This document shows positions 43,012-50,874 of a stretch of DNA of 64,000 nucleotides, piece by piece. The stretch covers positions 16,434 to 80,433 of the forward strand of contig NZ_JARPUS010000017.1 in NCBI RefSeq assembly GCF_029537485.1, read 5' to 3'. The stretch comes from Pseudomonas sp. GOM6. Its GTDB lineage: Bacteria; Pseudomonadota; Gammaproteobacteria; Pseudomonadales; Pseudomonadaceae. The notes beneath the pieces are model-generated. The model worked only from the letters and a program-made list of their open reading frames with translations. It did not search any database and had not been told where the DNA came from. Within the stretch, counting starts at the first letter, position 1; each line of letters opens with the position of its first letter. The position numbers and the translations under genes are program-made.

Positions 43012-43986
43012 ATGGGCCAGGTCGTTGCCGCCGCCGCTTATCACGCGGGCAAGAAAGTCACCGATATCACCCTGAGCGAGGGGCAGGCATGGGCTGCCAG
43101 GCCCGAGCACTTTGTCTGGATCGGCCTGCGTGACCCTGACAGCGAGCAGCTGCAGACACTGCGGGAGCAGTTCAATCTGCACGAACTGGCGATGGAAGAC
43201 GCTATCGCCCAGCACACCCGCCCCAAGCTGGAAACCTTCGGCGACGCCTTGTTCATGGTGCTCTACTCGCCGATCCGCCGGGCCGAGGGACGTCTGGAGT
43301 TCGTCGAGACCCAGCTGTTCGCCGGTAAAGGCTATGTGATCAGTGCGCGCTACGGCGATTCGGCGCCCTACTCCAGCGTGCGCCAGCGCTGCGAGGCACG
43401 ACCGCTGCTGCTGGAGCATGGCGAGGACTTCGTGCTCTATGCCCTGCTCGCCTTCGTGATCGAGAACTACCGGCCGCTGCTGGACCGCATACACAGCGAA
43501 CTGGAGGACATCGAGCAGACCGTGTTAAGCCGCCCGCTGGCCCAGGCCGATTTCGAGCGCATCCACAGCCTGCGCCGCGACCTCCTACGCCTGCGCCGCC
43601 AGGTCGCGCCCCTCTCGGAAATCTGCCAGGAACTGCAGCAGCTCGACTTTCCCTTCATCGACAAGCACATGCGCCCGTACTTCCGCGACATTGCCATCCA
43701 CGTCAACCGTTTGCTGGAAGACCTCACCGGCCTGCGGGAAATGGCCGATCACGCCATCGAAATCGGCCTGCTGCTGGAGGCCTCCAGACAAAGCCTGACC
43801 CAACGCAAATTCGCCGCCTGGGCAGCAATCCTCGCCTTCCCCACAGCAGTGGCTGGCCTCTATGGAATGAACTTCCAGAACATGCCGGAGCTGACCTGGC
43901 ATTACGGCTATTTCGGCGTGCTGGGCTTGATTGGCATGGGTTGCGTCGGACTGTTTGCCAACTTCAAGCGCCTGGGTTGGCTGTAG
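43012..43986 (+). CDS. CorA-family magnesium/divalent cation channel
   Basis: A 324-residue protein with a large cytosolic funnel domain, a long helix (about residues 160-270) and two C-terminal membrane helices. The pore motif GMN is present as LYGMNFQNMPEL, and the second helix ends in the basic tail NFKRLGWL. The start at 43012 follows GAGGAGG. ZntB-like zinc transporters share this fold, so the ion is not certain. Confidence 0.92.
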   Translation: MGQVVAAAAYHAGKKVTDITLSEGQAWAARPEHFVWIGLRDPDSEQLQTLREQFNLHELAMEDAIAQHTRPKLETFGDALFMVLYSPIRRAEGRLEFVETQLFAGKGYVISARYGDSAPYSSVRQRCEARPLLLEHGEDFVLYALLAFVIENYRPLLDRIHSELEDIEQTVLSRPLAQADFERIHSLRRDLLRLRRQVAPLSEICQELQQLDFPFIDKHMRPYFRDIAIHVNRLLEDLTGLREMADHAIEIGLLLEASRQSLTQRKFAAWAAILAFPTAVAGLYGMNFQNMPELTWHYGYFGVLGLIGMGCVGLFANFKRLGWL

Positions 43987-44019
43987 CAACCTGGGCAGAT
44001 CGGGTAAACGCCCTAAAGC

Positions 44020-44053
44020 ATGAAGCCCAGCTCAAGACCTGGCTGGGCTTCAT
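44020..44053. terminator. Convergent hairpin between the CorA and amidotransferase genes
   Basis: A perfect 12-bp stem ATGAAGCCCAGC/GCTGGGCTTCAT with a 10-base loop in the gap between two convergent genes. There is no clear T-run. Confidence 0.6.
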
Positions 44054-44080
44054 AACGGCCGACCTGGCGACGCCTGTGGC

Positions 44081-44809
44081 TCAGGCGCTTTGCACGCCTT
44101 TGCCCTGGGCCACGAAACGCATCATCCACTCGGCCACCGTGGTGCCCTGGTGATCGTGTTCCAGGCTCTCTACCGCCTTGCTGTAGACCGGCTCGCCGAT
44201 GCACTTCTGGCGAATATCGAGCAGGGTGCGCGAGTAGTCGTGGATAAACTCGGGATGGCCCTGGAAGCACAGCACCTGTTCACCGATGCAATAGGCCGCT
44301 ACCGGACAGAACTCGCTCGAGGCCAGCAGGGTGGCGTTTTCAGGCAGTGCGGTGACCTGATCCTGGTGACTGATCAGTAGCGTCAGGCGCTCCAGCGCCG
44401 GGGTCATCCACTGCGCCTGCTGCTTGATCTCGTAGTGATGGATGCCCACGCCCCAGCCCTGCGCGGCCCGCTCACTGCGGCCGCCGAGGAGCAGCGCGAG
44501 CAACTGATGCCCGAAGCAGATACCGAGCAGCTTGTCGCCATTCTCATAGCGCTGCAGCAGATAGGTCTTGAGGGTCTGAATCCACGGATCACTGCCAAAG
44601 GAATCGGCCTTGCTGCCGGTTACCAGGTAGGCGTCATAGCGCTCATCGTCAGCCGGATACTCGCCCTGCACCACGTTGAACACCTCGAAGCTCGCCGCCA
44701 GCGGCTGCTTGGAGAACAGACGTTCAAACATGCGGCCGTAGCCCTGGTATTGGTCGATAAGTTCGGGGCGGAGTACATCGGTTTCCAGAATGCAGATGCG
44801 CAGTGACAT
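44081..44809 (-). CDS. Class I glutamine amidotransferase-like protein
   Basis: A 242-residue GATase1 domain protein related to the amidotransferase half of GMP synthase. The nucleophile elbow GICFGHQLLA holds the Cys, and QGHPEFIHDY holds the His-x-Glu pair, so the triad is complete. There is no synthetase domain. Proteins of this kind include gamma-glutamyl-amine hydrolases (PuuD-like) and GuaA-like orphans; the substrate is not evident. Confidence 0.87.
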   Translation of the reverse strand: MSLRICILETDVLRPELIDQYQGYGRMFERLFSKQPLAASFEVFNVVQGEYPADDERYDAYLVTGSKADSFGSDPWIQTLKTYLLQRYENGDKLLGICFGHQLLALLLGGRSERAAQGWGVGIHHYEIKQQAQWMTPALERLTLLISHQDQVTALPENATLLASSEFCPVAAYCIGEQVLCFQGHPEFIHDYSRTLLDIRQKCIGEPVYSKAVESLEHDHQGTTVAEWMMRFVAQGKGVQSA

Positions 44810-45026
44810 TGAGTGGATTACCTGAGGCGACCTGGGTGGTTGAGAAGGCGCCTAGCGTGCATCGAAGGTATCTGGAACGCAATATCCACGGGGCTTTCCG
44901 ATGAAATCTGGCGATGTCCGGCAACTATCACTGTCTTCGATAGGCATCATGCCGAGCATTCACTTCTGTTGATGGCGGAGCTCGGCAAAGATGCTGCCAC
45001 AGCCCCCATCACAGAGAAAAAGCATC

Positions 45027-45128
45027 ATGAGCAGTTTCGCCGCCATCGCCAGCCTGATTGCCGCCTCCGCCTTCCACAGCGTGCCGGCACCCACCCAACA
45101 GCAACAGCAGGCCCGTGCCCGCCAATGA
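45027..45128 (+). CDS. Possible small ORF (33 aa)
   Basis: Encodes a 33-residue peptide starting MSSFAAIASLIAASAFHSVP with a Gln-rich end. The hydrophobic Ala-rich start could be a short membrane segment. The ribosome binding site is weak (AGAGAAAAAG). It lies 32 bases before another small ORF in the same direction. Translation is unproven. Confidence 0.3.
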   Translation: MSSFAAIASLIAASAFHSVPAPTQQQQQARARQ

Positions 45129-45160
45129 GTCACTGCGGCATTCGCCACGGAGGTCTTGTC

Positions 45161-45370
45161 ATGTCCATCACCGAAGCCTTTTCCAACACCAGCACCTACG
45201 GCATTACCTATGTCAGCCTGAGCGAATCAGGCCTGCACTTCGAGTCCGAGGCGGCCGTGCACACCGAGGAGGGCGACCTGCTGACCCTGCGCATGCCCAC
45301 CCGGCAGAGCGAGAAGCTGGCGATCCACTCGGTGATCTGCCTGCAGAACGGCTGGTGCCAGGCTGCATAA
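45161..45370 (+). CDS. Small hypothetical protein (69 aa)
   Basis: A 69-residue acidic protein from MSITEAFSNTSTYG with a GGAGG ribosome binding site 8 bases before the ATG, which supports translation. It reads like one small beta-rich domain (YVSLSESGLHFESEAAVH, then LLTLRMP and HSVICLQNGW). I cannot assign a function. It is followed by a hairpin shared with the convergent beta-oxidation operon. Confidence 0.55.
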   Translation: MSITEAFSNTSTYGITYVSLSESGLHFESEAAVHTEEGDLLTLRMPTRQSEKLAIHSVICLQNGWCQAA

Positions 45371-45417
45371 GGCGCAACGCGCCTAACCGCTCGACGCTGC
45401 AGACCGCGGAAACGAAA

Positions 45418-45437
45418 AAGCCGGCTTAGGCCGGCTT
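45418..45437 (-). terminator. Terminator of the beta-oxidation operon
   Basis: Stem AAGCCGGC/GCCGGCTT with a 4-base loop; on the minus strand it runs into a T-rich tail (TTTCGTTT), about 20 bases after the stop of the dehydrogenase gene. It may also serve the small plus-strand ORF. Confidence 0.8.
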
Positions 45438-45457
45438 CCTCGTCAACAGCGCAAACC

Positions 45458-47602
45458 TCAGAAGCCCTCGCCCTTGGCCGCCTTCTCCAGCAGCAGGGCC
45501 GGCGGCAGGAAGCGCTCGCCGTACTGCTCGGCCAGGTACTGGGCACGGGCGACGAAGTCCTTGATGCCGTACTGGTTGATGAACTGCAGCGCCCCGCCTG
45601 TCCAGGCGGCGAAGCCGATGCCGAAGATCGAGCCGATATTGGCGTCGGCCACCGATTTCAGCACACCCTCCTCCACACAGCGCACCGTCTCGATGGCCTG
45701 GATAAACAGAATGCGGTCACGCACGTCCTCCTGGGAGATCTGCGCATCGGCCTTCTCGAAGCGGGCCTTGAGCTCTGGCCACAGGTGCTTCTTGCCGCCC
45801 TCGGGGTAATCGTAGAAGCCACCTCCGGCGGCCTTGCCCGGGCGCTTGTACTCCTTGAGCATCAGATCGATCACGGCGAACGCCGGATGTTGCGGAATCT
45901 GTTTGCCCTCGGCGGCCAAGTCAGCCACGGTCTGCTGGCGGATATGGTCCATCAGGCTCATCGACACCTCGTCACTGATCGCCAGCGGGCCCACCGGCAT
46001 GCCGGCCTTGCGTGCCTCGGCCTCGATCATCGCCGCGCTGACGCCTTCGCCGAGCATGGCGATGCCCTCGTTGGTGAAGGTGCCGAACACCCGCGAGGTG
46101 AAGAAGCCGCGGCTGTCCTCGACCACGATCGGGGTCTTCTTGATCTGCAGCACGTAGTCGAAGCCACGCGCCAGGGTCTCGTCGCTGGTTTTGGCGCCCT
46201 TGATGATCTCCACCAGCGGCATCTTGTCGACCGGGCTGAAGAAGTGCAGGCCGATGAACTTGTCCTGCTTCTGCACCGCAGTCGCCAGGCCGGTGATCGG
46301 CAGGGTCGAGGTGTTGGAGGCGATCACCGCATCCGGCAGTGCGGCGGCCTCGGCAGCGGCGTTGACCTTGGCCTTGAGGGCGCGGTCTTCGAACACCGCC
46401 TCGATGATCAGGTCGCAACCTTCGAGGTCGGCGTCGCTGGCGGTCGGCTTGATCCGCGCCAGGAAGGCGTCGCGCTTGTCGGCCGTCATGTGGCCACGGC
46501 TGACCTTCTTGTCGAGCAGCTTGGCCGAATAGGACTTGCCCTTCTCTGCCGCCTCGATGGACACGTCCTTGAGCACCACCTCGATGCCGGCGGCGGCCGA
46601 CACATATGCGATGCCGGCGCCCATCATGCCGGCACCAAGCACACCGACCTTCTTCGTCACGTACTGCGGAATGCCCTGCGGGCGCGAGCTGCCGGCGTTG
46701 ATCTCGTTCAACTGGAACCAGAAGGTGCCGATCATGTTCTTCGCCACCTGGCCGGTGGTCAGCTCGGTGAAGTAGCGCGCCTCGATGATCTGCGCGGTGT
46801 CGAAGTCGACCTGCGCGCCCTCGACGGCGGCGCACATGATCTTCTCCGGCGCGGGGAAGCAGCCCTTGGTCTTGTCACGCAGCACGCTCGGCGCAATGGC
46901 CAGCATCTGTGCCACGGCCGGGGTGCTCGGCGTGCCACCGGGAATCTTGTAGCCCTTGGCGTCCCACGGCTGCACCGCAGCCGGGTTGGCGGCAATCCAG
47001 GCGCGCGCCTTGGCCAGCATCTCTTCGGGAGTCGCGGCGATGTCGTGGATCAGGCCGGCCTTGAGCGCGGCGTCCGGGCGTACCTTCTTGCCTTCGGCCA
47101 GGTACGGCAGGGCCTTCTCCAGGCCGAGCAGGCGCACCATGCGCACCACGCCGCCACCGCCCGGCAGCAGGCCGAGGGTCACTTCCGGCAGGCCCAGCTG
47201 CACGCTGGAGTTGTCCAGGGCGATGCGGTGGTGACAGGCCAGGCAGATTTCCCAGCCACCGCCCAGCGCGGCGCCGTTGATCGCGGCCACCACCGGCTTG
47301 CCCAGGGTCTCCAGGCGGCGCAGCTGGCCCTTGATATTGAGGATCATGTCGTAGAACGGCTTGGCGTCGGCCTTGGTGACCTTGATCAGCTCGTTGAGGT
47401 CGCCGCCAGCGAAGAAGGTCTTCTTCGCCGAGGTGATGATCACCCCGGCGATGCTGTCCTTCTCGGCTTCCAGGCGTGCCACGGTCTGGCCCATGGCCTC
47501 GCGGTACACCGCGTTCATGGTGTTGGCGCTCTGGCCGGGCATGTCGATGGTCAGGACGACGATATTGTCCTGGCCCTTTTCGTAACGGATGGCGTCAGTC
47601 AT
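45458..47602 (-). CDS. Trifunctional-type enoyl-CoA hydratase / 3-hydroxyacyl-CoA dehydrogenase (FadJ-like)
   Basis: A 714-residue fatty acid oxidation alpha subunit. The N-terminal crotonase domain shows GGDLNELI, GAALGGGWEICLACHHRIA and LPEVTLGLLPGGGG with both catalytic Glu residues. The central NAD-binding domain has VGVLGAGMMGAGIA and the catalytic LHFFSPVDKMPLVEII, with further dehydrogenase helices to the end. The start MTDAIRYEKGQD was chosen over one 21 codons upstream. The thiolase gene precedes it by 16 bases, the reverse of the usual fadBA order, as in P. aeruginosa PA1736-PA1737. Confidence 0.93.
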   Translation of the reverse strand: MTDAIRYEKGQDNIVVLTIDMPGQSANTMNAVYREAMGQTVARLEAEKDSIAGVIITSAKKTFFAGGDLNELIKVTKADAKPFYDMILNIKGQLRRLETLGKPVVAAINGAALGGGWEICLACHHRIALDNSSVQLGLPEVTLGLLPGGGGVVRMVRLLGLEKALPYLAEGKKVRPDAALKAGLIHDIAATPEEMLAKARAWIAANPAAVQPWDAKGYKIPGGTPSTPAVAQMLAIAPSVLRDKTKGCFPAPEKIMCAAVEGAQVDFDTAQIIEARYFTELTTGQVAKNMIGTFWFQLNEINAGSSRPQGIPQYVTKKVGVLGAGMMGAGIAYVSAAAGIEVVLKDVSIEAAEKGKSYSAKLLDKKVSRGHMTADKRDAFLARIKPTASDADLEGCDLIIEAVFEDRALKAKVNAAAEAAALPDAVIASNTSTLPITGLATAVQKQDKFIGLHFFSPVDKMPLVEIIKGAKTSDETLARGFDYVLQIKKTPIVVEDSRGFFTSRVFGTFTNEGIAMLGEGVSAAMIEAEARKAGMPVGPLAISDEVSMSLMDHIRQQTVADLAAEGKQIPQHPAFAVIDLMLKEYKRPGKAAGGGFYDYPEGGKKHLWPELKARFEKADAQISQEDVRDRILFIQAIETVRCVEEGVLKSVADANIGSIFGIGFAAWTGGALQFINQYGIKDFVARAQYLAEQYGERFLPPALLLEKAAKGEGF

Positions 47603-47618
47603 TTTTCTTATCTCCGCC

Positions 47619-48824
47619 TCAAACTCTTTCAATAATCGTCGCGATACCCATGCCGCCACCGACACACAGCGTGGCCAGGCCGTAGCGCAGCTCGCGCTTC
47701 TCCAGCTCGTCGAGCAGGGTGCCGAGGATGGCGCAGCCGGTAGCGCCCAGCGGGTGGCCCATGGCGATGGAGCCGCCGTTGACGTTGACCTTGCTCTCCG
47801 GCACGCCCATGTCCTTCATGAACTTCATCACCACCGAAGCGAACGCCTCGTTGACCTCGAACAGATCGATGTCCTCCACCGACAGCCCGGCCTTGGCCAG
47901 TGCCTTGCGGGTGGCCGGCGCCGGGCCGGTGAGCATGATGGTCGGGTCGGTGCTGGTCACCGCGGTGGCGACGACGCGCGCACGCGGCTTCAGGCCCAAC
48001 TCCTTGCCCTTGGCTTCGGAGCCAATCAGCATCAGCGCCGCGCCATCGACGATGCCGGAGCTGTTGCCCGGGGTGTGCACGTGCTCGATGCGCTCGACGT
48101 GCGAATACTTGCGCAGGGCGGTGGCGTCGAAGCCCATCTGCCCCATCATCTCGAAGCTCGGCTTGAGCTTGCCCAGGCCATCGAGGGTGCTGTCACCACG
48201 GATGAATTCGTCGCGGTCGAGCAGCACGATGCCGTTCTGGTCGGTGACCGGGATCAGCGACTTGGCGAACGAGCCATCGGCGCTGGCACGCGCGGCCTTC
48301 TGCTGCGAGCGCAGTGCAAAGCTGTCGACGTCGCTGCGGGAGAAGCCTTCAAGGGTGGCAATCAGGTCCGCGCCCACGCCCTGCGGCACGAAGTTGGTGT
48401 GCATATTGGTCGCCGGGTCCATCGCCCAGGCGCCGCCGTCCGACCCCATGGGGATGCGCGACATGGACTCCACGCCGCCGACCACCACCAGGTCCTCGAA
48501 GCCCGAGCGCACCTTCATCGCGCCCATGTTCACCGCCTCCAGCCCCGAGGCGCAGAAGCGGTTGAGCTGCACGCCGGCCACGCACTCGGCCCAGTCGGCG
48601 GCCAGCACGGCGGTCTTGGCGATGTCGGCGCCCTGGTCACCCACCGGGGTCACACAGCCCAGCACCACATCGTCGACCTGAGCGGTGTCCAGGCGGTTAC
48701 GCTGCTCCAGGGCCTTGAGCAGGCCGACCACCAGGTCCACCGGCTTGACGCTGTACAGCGCGCCGTCCTTCTTGCCCTTGCCGCGCGGGGTGCGCACGGC
48801 GTCGAAAATATATGCTTCGGTCAT
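47619..48824 (-). CDS. Acetyl-CoA C-acyltransferase (3-ketoacyl-CoA thiolase)
   Basis: Performs the last beta-oxidation step, cleaving 3-ketoacyl-CoA. The 401-residue product starts MTEAYIFDAVRTPRGKG. The acylated Cys lies in LNRFCASGLEAVN, the His in NVNGGSIAMGHPLGATG and the second Cys in ATLCVGGGMGIATI. It is the first gene of a two-gene operon with the FadJ-like enzyme. A direct-repeat operator candidate lies 70 bases upstream of the start. Confidence 0.94.
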   Translation of the reverse strand: MTEAYIFDAVRTPRGKGKKDGALYSVKPVDLVVGLLKALEQRNRLDTAQVDDVVLGCVTPVGDQGADIAKTAVLAADWAECVAGVQLNRFCASGLEAVNMGAMKVRSGFEDLVVVGGVESMSRIPMGSDGGAWAMDPATNMHTNFVPQGVGADLIATLEGFSRSDVDSFALRSQQKAARASADGSFAKSLIPVTDQNGIVLLDRDEFIRGDSTLDGLGKLKPSFEMMGQMGFDATALRKYSHVERIEHVHTPGNSSGIVDGAALMLIGSEAKGKELGLKPRARVVATAVTSTDPTIMLTGPAPATRKALAKAGLSVEDIDLFEVNEAFASVVMKFMKDMGVPESKVNVNGGSIAMGHPLGATGCAILGTLLDELEKRELRYGLATLCVGGGMGIATIIERV

Positions 48825-48892
48825 GACGTCCTCGGTGCATGGCAGCGGCAAATGCCGGGTCGCTCTACCTTAAGTCCACGCCCCATGGACTC

Positions 48893-48932
48893 AATGACCG
48901 ATGCGCTCAGGCCCATTGACCGTTCGGCTCAG
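48893..48932. promoter_or_regulatory. Direct-repeat operator candidate upstream of the thiolase gene
   Basis: AATGACCGATGCGCTCAG (48893) and ATTGACCGTTCGGCTCAG (48915) match at 14 of 18 positions and are spaced exactly 22 bases, two helical turns. Tandem repeats with this spacing are typical of AraC-family activator sites. No AraC gene is adjacent. Confidence 0.45.
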
Positions 48933-49107
48933 ACGAGCGGTCGTCATTAACTACCCATCCGCCTGCAGAGCGCGAAGGCTCTGGCTCAAGGCCTGCTGCA
49001 CGGGCGCCAGTCCACCGCAATAACCAGCTTGTACAACCAAGCGTTTTGTAGAAGCCAAGTGGTCTAAGCCAAGTGTGACCGCGCCCCTAGCATTACTCAT
49101 GCAAGGG

Positions 49108-49141
49108 GCCGTCGCCGGGTTCTGCCGGGACGGCTTTTTTA
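49108..49141 (+). terminator. Strong terminator in the gap after the thiolase promoter; possible sRNA end
   Basis: Stem GCCGTC-(G)-CCGG/CCGG-GACGGC with one bulged G and a 6-base loop, followed by TTTTTT. No plus-strand gene lies upstream of it (the thiolase gene runs the other way), so it should end a short RNA arising in 48930-49107. The rest of the gap 48825-49226 holds no supported gene. Confidence 0.7.
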
Positions 49142-49226
49142 TCTGCGCCACGGTGTGGTGCCCCGCTCGCAGCCTGGCGCTGCCGGCAACGGCCGAAACA
49201 CCAACAAGAACAAAGGCAGTAGCGTC

Positions 49227-49322
49227 ATGATCAAACAAGCCAAGTACCGGCAGGCGAGCCTGATCGTCCTTGCCACCACCGTCATCCTGATCCTGCCCAA
49301 CGTGAGTCGCCTGGTCAGCTGA
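49227..49322 (+). CDS. Possible small membrane peptide (31 aa)
   Basis: Encodes MIKQAKYRQASLIVLATTVI followed by LILPNVSRLVS: a basic start and one strongly hydrophobic segment of about 17 residues, the usual look of a single-pass small membrane protein. The ribosome binding site is modest (AAAGGCAG). It follows the terminator at 49108. Confidence 0.4.
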   Translation: MIKQAKYRQASLIVLATTVILILPNVSRLVS

Positions 49323-49429
49323 TCATTCTTCCCCCGCCGTAGCCCGAAGCCGTAGTGCTCGGGCTGCGGAACAACCCACTCGGAGACTGTGCTAGCGTGA
49401 GCGTTCGACGCCTCATGAGGTCTCCTGCC

Positions 49430-49816
49430 ATGCGCCATTTCCTGCTTTGCCTCAGCCTCGCGCTGAGCCCGCTGGCCGCCCAGGCCGGCGATATCGACGC
49501 TACCGCTGCCCTGCACGCCCTGGCCCAGCCCGGTGCCGTGCTGATCGACGTGCGCTCCGCGGACGAATTCGCCAGCGGCGCCTTGCCCGGCGCCAAGCTC
49601 ATTCCCCACGGCGACATCGCTGCACGCATCGCCGAAGTCGCGCCGGACAAGCACGCTCCGGTAGTCCTCTACTGCCGCAGCGGCCGCCGTTCCAGCGTCG
49701 CCCAGGACGAACTGCAGGCGCTGGGCTACACCCAGGTGATCAACGCGGGCGGCTACGACCAGTTCAAGCTGGCCCGCGACCACCAGAGCGAGAGCCCAAT
49801 ATGCACCAACTGCTGA
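49430..49816 (+). CDS. Periplasmic rhodanese-domain protein
   Basis: A 128-residue protein with signal peptide MRHFLLCLSLALSPLAAQA and a single rhodanese domain: VLIDVRSADEFASGALPGA and the active-site loop YCRSGRRS with the sulphur-carrying Cys, which looks intact. It would move sulphane sulphur in the periplasm. Its last 16 bases overlap the cytochrome gene, so the two are translated together. Confidence 0.88.
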   Translation: MRHFLLCLSLALSPLAAQAGDIDATAALHALAQPGAVLIDVRSADEFASGALPGAKLIPHGDIAARIAEVAPDKHAPVVLYCRSGRRSSVAQDELQALGYTQVINAGGYDQFKLARDHQSESPICTNC

Positions 49817-50610
49817 GCCGCCTGCTGCTGGGCGCCGCCCTGCTCGCCCCGCTGGCCCAGGCCGCCGAACTCAAGCTGGAGCTGCCCCAGGGCAGCCGCA
49901 GTTGGAGCACAGCAGAACTGCTAAGCCACCCGCAGGCGCAGCAGATCGAAATCGCCGCCGACGTGGCCTACAAGCGCGCCATGACCTACCGCGCCGTGCC
50001 ACTGGCGGCCCTGCTCGACGGCGTGCAGCCCGGCGATCACCTGCAGGCCTTGGCCATGGATGGCTTCGCCGCCGAACTGCCCGCCGCGCCCCTGCTGAGC
50101 ACCCAGGGCGCCCGCGCCTGGCTGGCAGTGGAAGAACCGGCGCAGCCCTGGCCGGCACTCTCCAGGAACAAGCCCAGTGCCGGGCCGTTCTACCTGGTGT
50201 GGCAGAACCCCGAGGCCGCGCAGATCGGCCCGGAGCAGTGGCCGTTCCAGGTGTCCACCCTGCGCCTGCTGGCGCCGGTGGCGCAGCGCTTCCCCGCCCT
50301 GCTGCCGGCCGCCGATGCCAGTGCCGAGGTGCAGGCGGGGTTTGCGGTGTTCCAGAAGAACTGCCTGGCCTGTCACCGGCTGAATGGCGCGGGGGATTCC
50401 CAGTTCGGGCCGGATCTGAATATTCCGCATAACCCGACGGAGTATTTCGCGGGGGATTTCTTGCGGCAGTACATTCGCGATCCGCAGAGTCTGCGGAAGT
50501 GGCCGCAGGGGCGGATGCCGGGGTTTAGCGAGGCGGTTTTGAGTGATCCGGAACTGGCAGCATTGATGGGGTATCTGGAGCACATGGCCACGCACAAGGC
50601 TATTCAGTGA
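49801..50610 (+). CDS. Periplasmic c-type cytochrome with molybdopterin-oxidoreductase-like N-domain
   Basis: A 269-residue protein starting MHQLLSRLLLGAALLAPLAQ, a clear signal peptide. Residues about 25-160 resemble the small oxidoreductase molybdopterin-binding-like domain (STAELLSHP, VPLAALLDGV, FYLVWQNPEA). The C-terminal part is a monohaem cytochrome c with NCLACH and a likely axial Met in GRMPGFSEA. It overlaps the rhodanese gene, so electron transfer linked to sulphur chemistry is plausible but unproven. Confidence 0.82.
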   Translation: MHQLLSRLLLGAALLAPLAQAAELKLELPQGSRSWSTAELLSHPQAQQIEIAADVAYKRAMTYRAVPLAALLDGVQPGDHLQALAMDGFAAELPAAPLLSTQGARAWLAVEEPAQPWPALSRNKPSAGPFYLVWQNPEAAQIGPEQWPFQVSTLRLLAPVAQRFPALLPAADASAEVQAGFAVFQKNCLACHRLNGAGDSQFGPDLNIPHNPTEYFAGDFLRQYIRDPQSLRKWPQGRMPGFSEAVLSDPELAALMGYLEHMATHKAIQ

Positions 50611-50874
50611 CTGATTTAAAGCAGCGCGAGCAGTTTCTTACAGGAAGCCCGGAGCAGCCCTAAACCAAGCACGCCACCAATACGGCGCCAAACGCAGGCC
50701 TGATTCCTTTACTGAGGCCGGCCATCAGGGAGCCAACCCGGCAAACACGGATACCCACAGCGATACGCAACAGCCTGGTTACCCACTCAGTCGTTCCCCG
50801 AGGCAATAAGCCCCCCTGCAAAAGCGACGTTCTTGTTACTCTCCAGCACTCCCCAGGCTGCCCCGGAACCCCAC

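Noticed and set aside
45785..47635. A 616-codon plus-strand open frame opposite the FadJ-like gene
   Set aside because: Shadow frame with His- and Arg-rich repeats; the opposite strand has intact hydratase and dehydrogenase motifs.
49101..49229. A 43-codon ORF starting ATGCAAGGGGCC
   Set aside because: It runs straight through the terminator hairpin and T-run and lacks a ribosome binding site, so an RNA terminator explains the sequence better.
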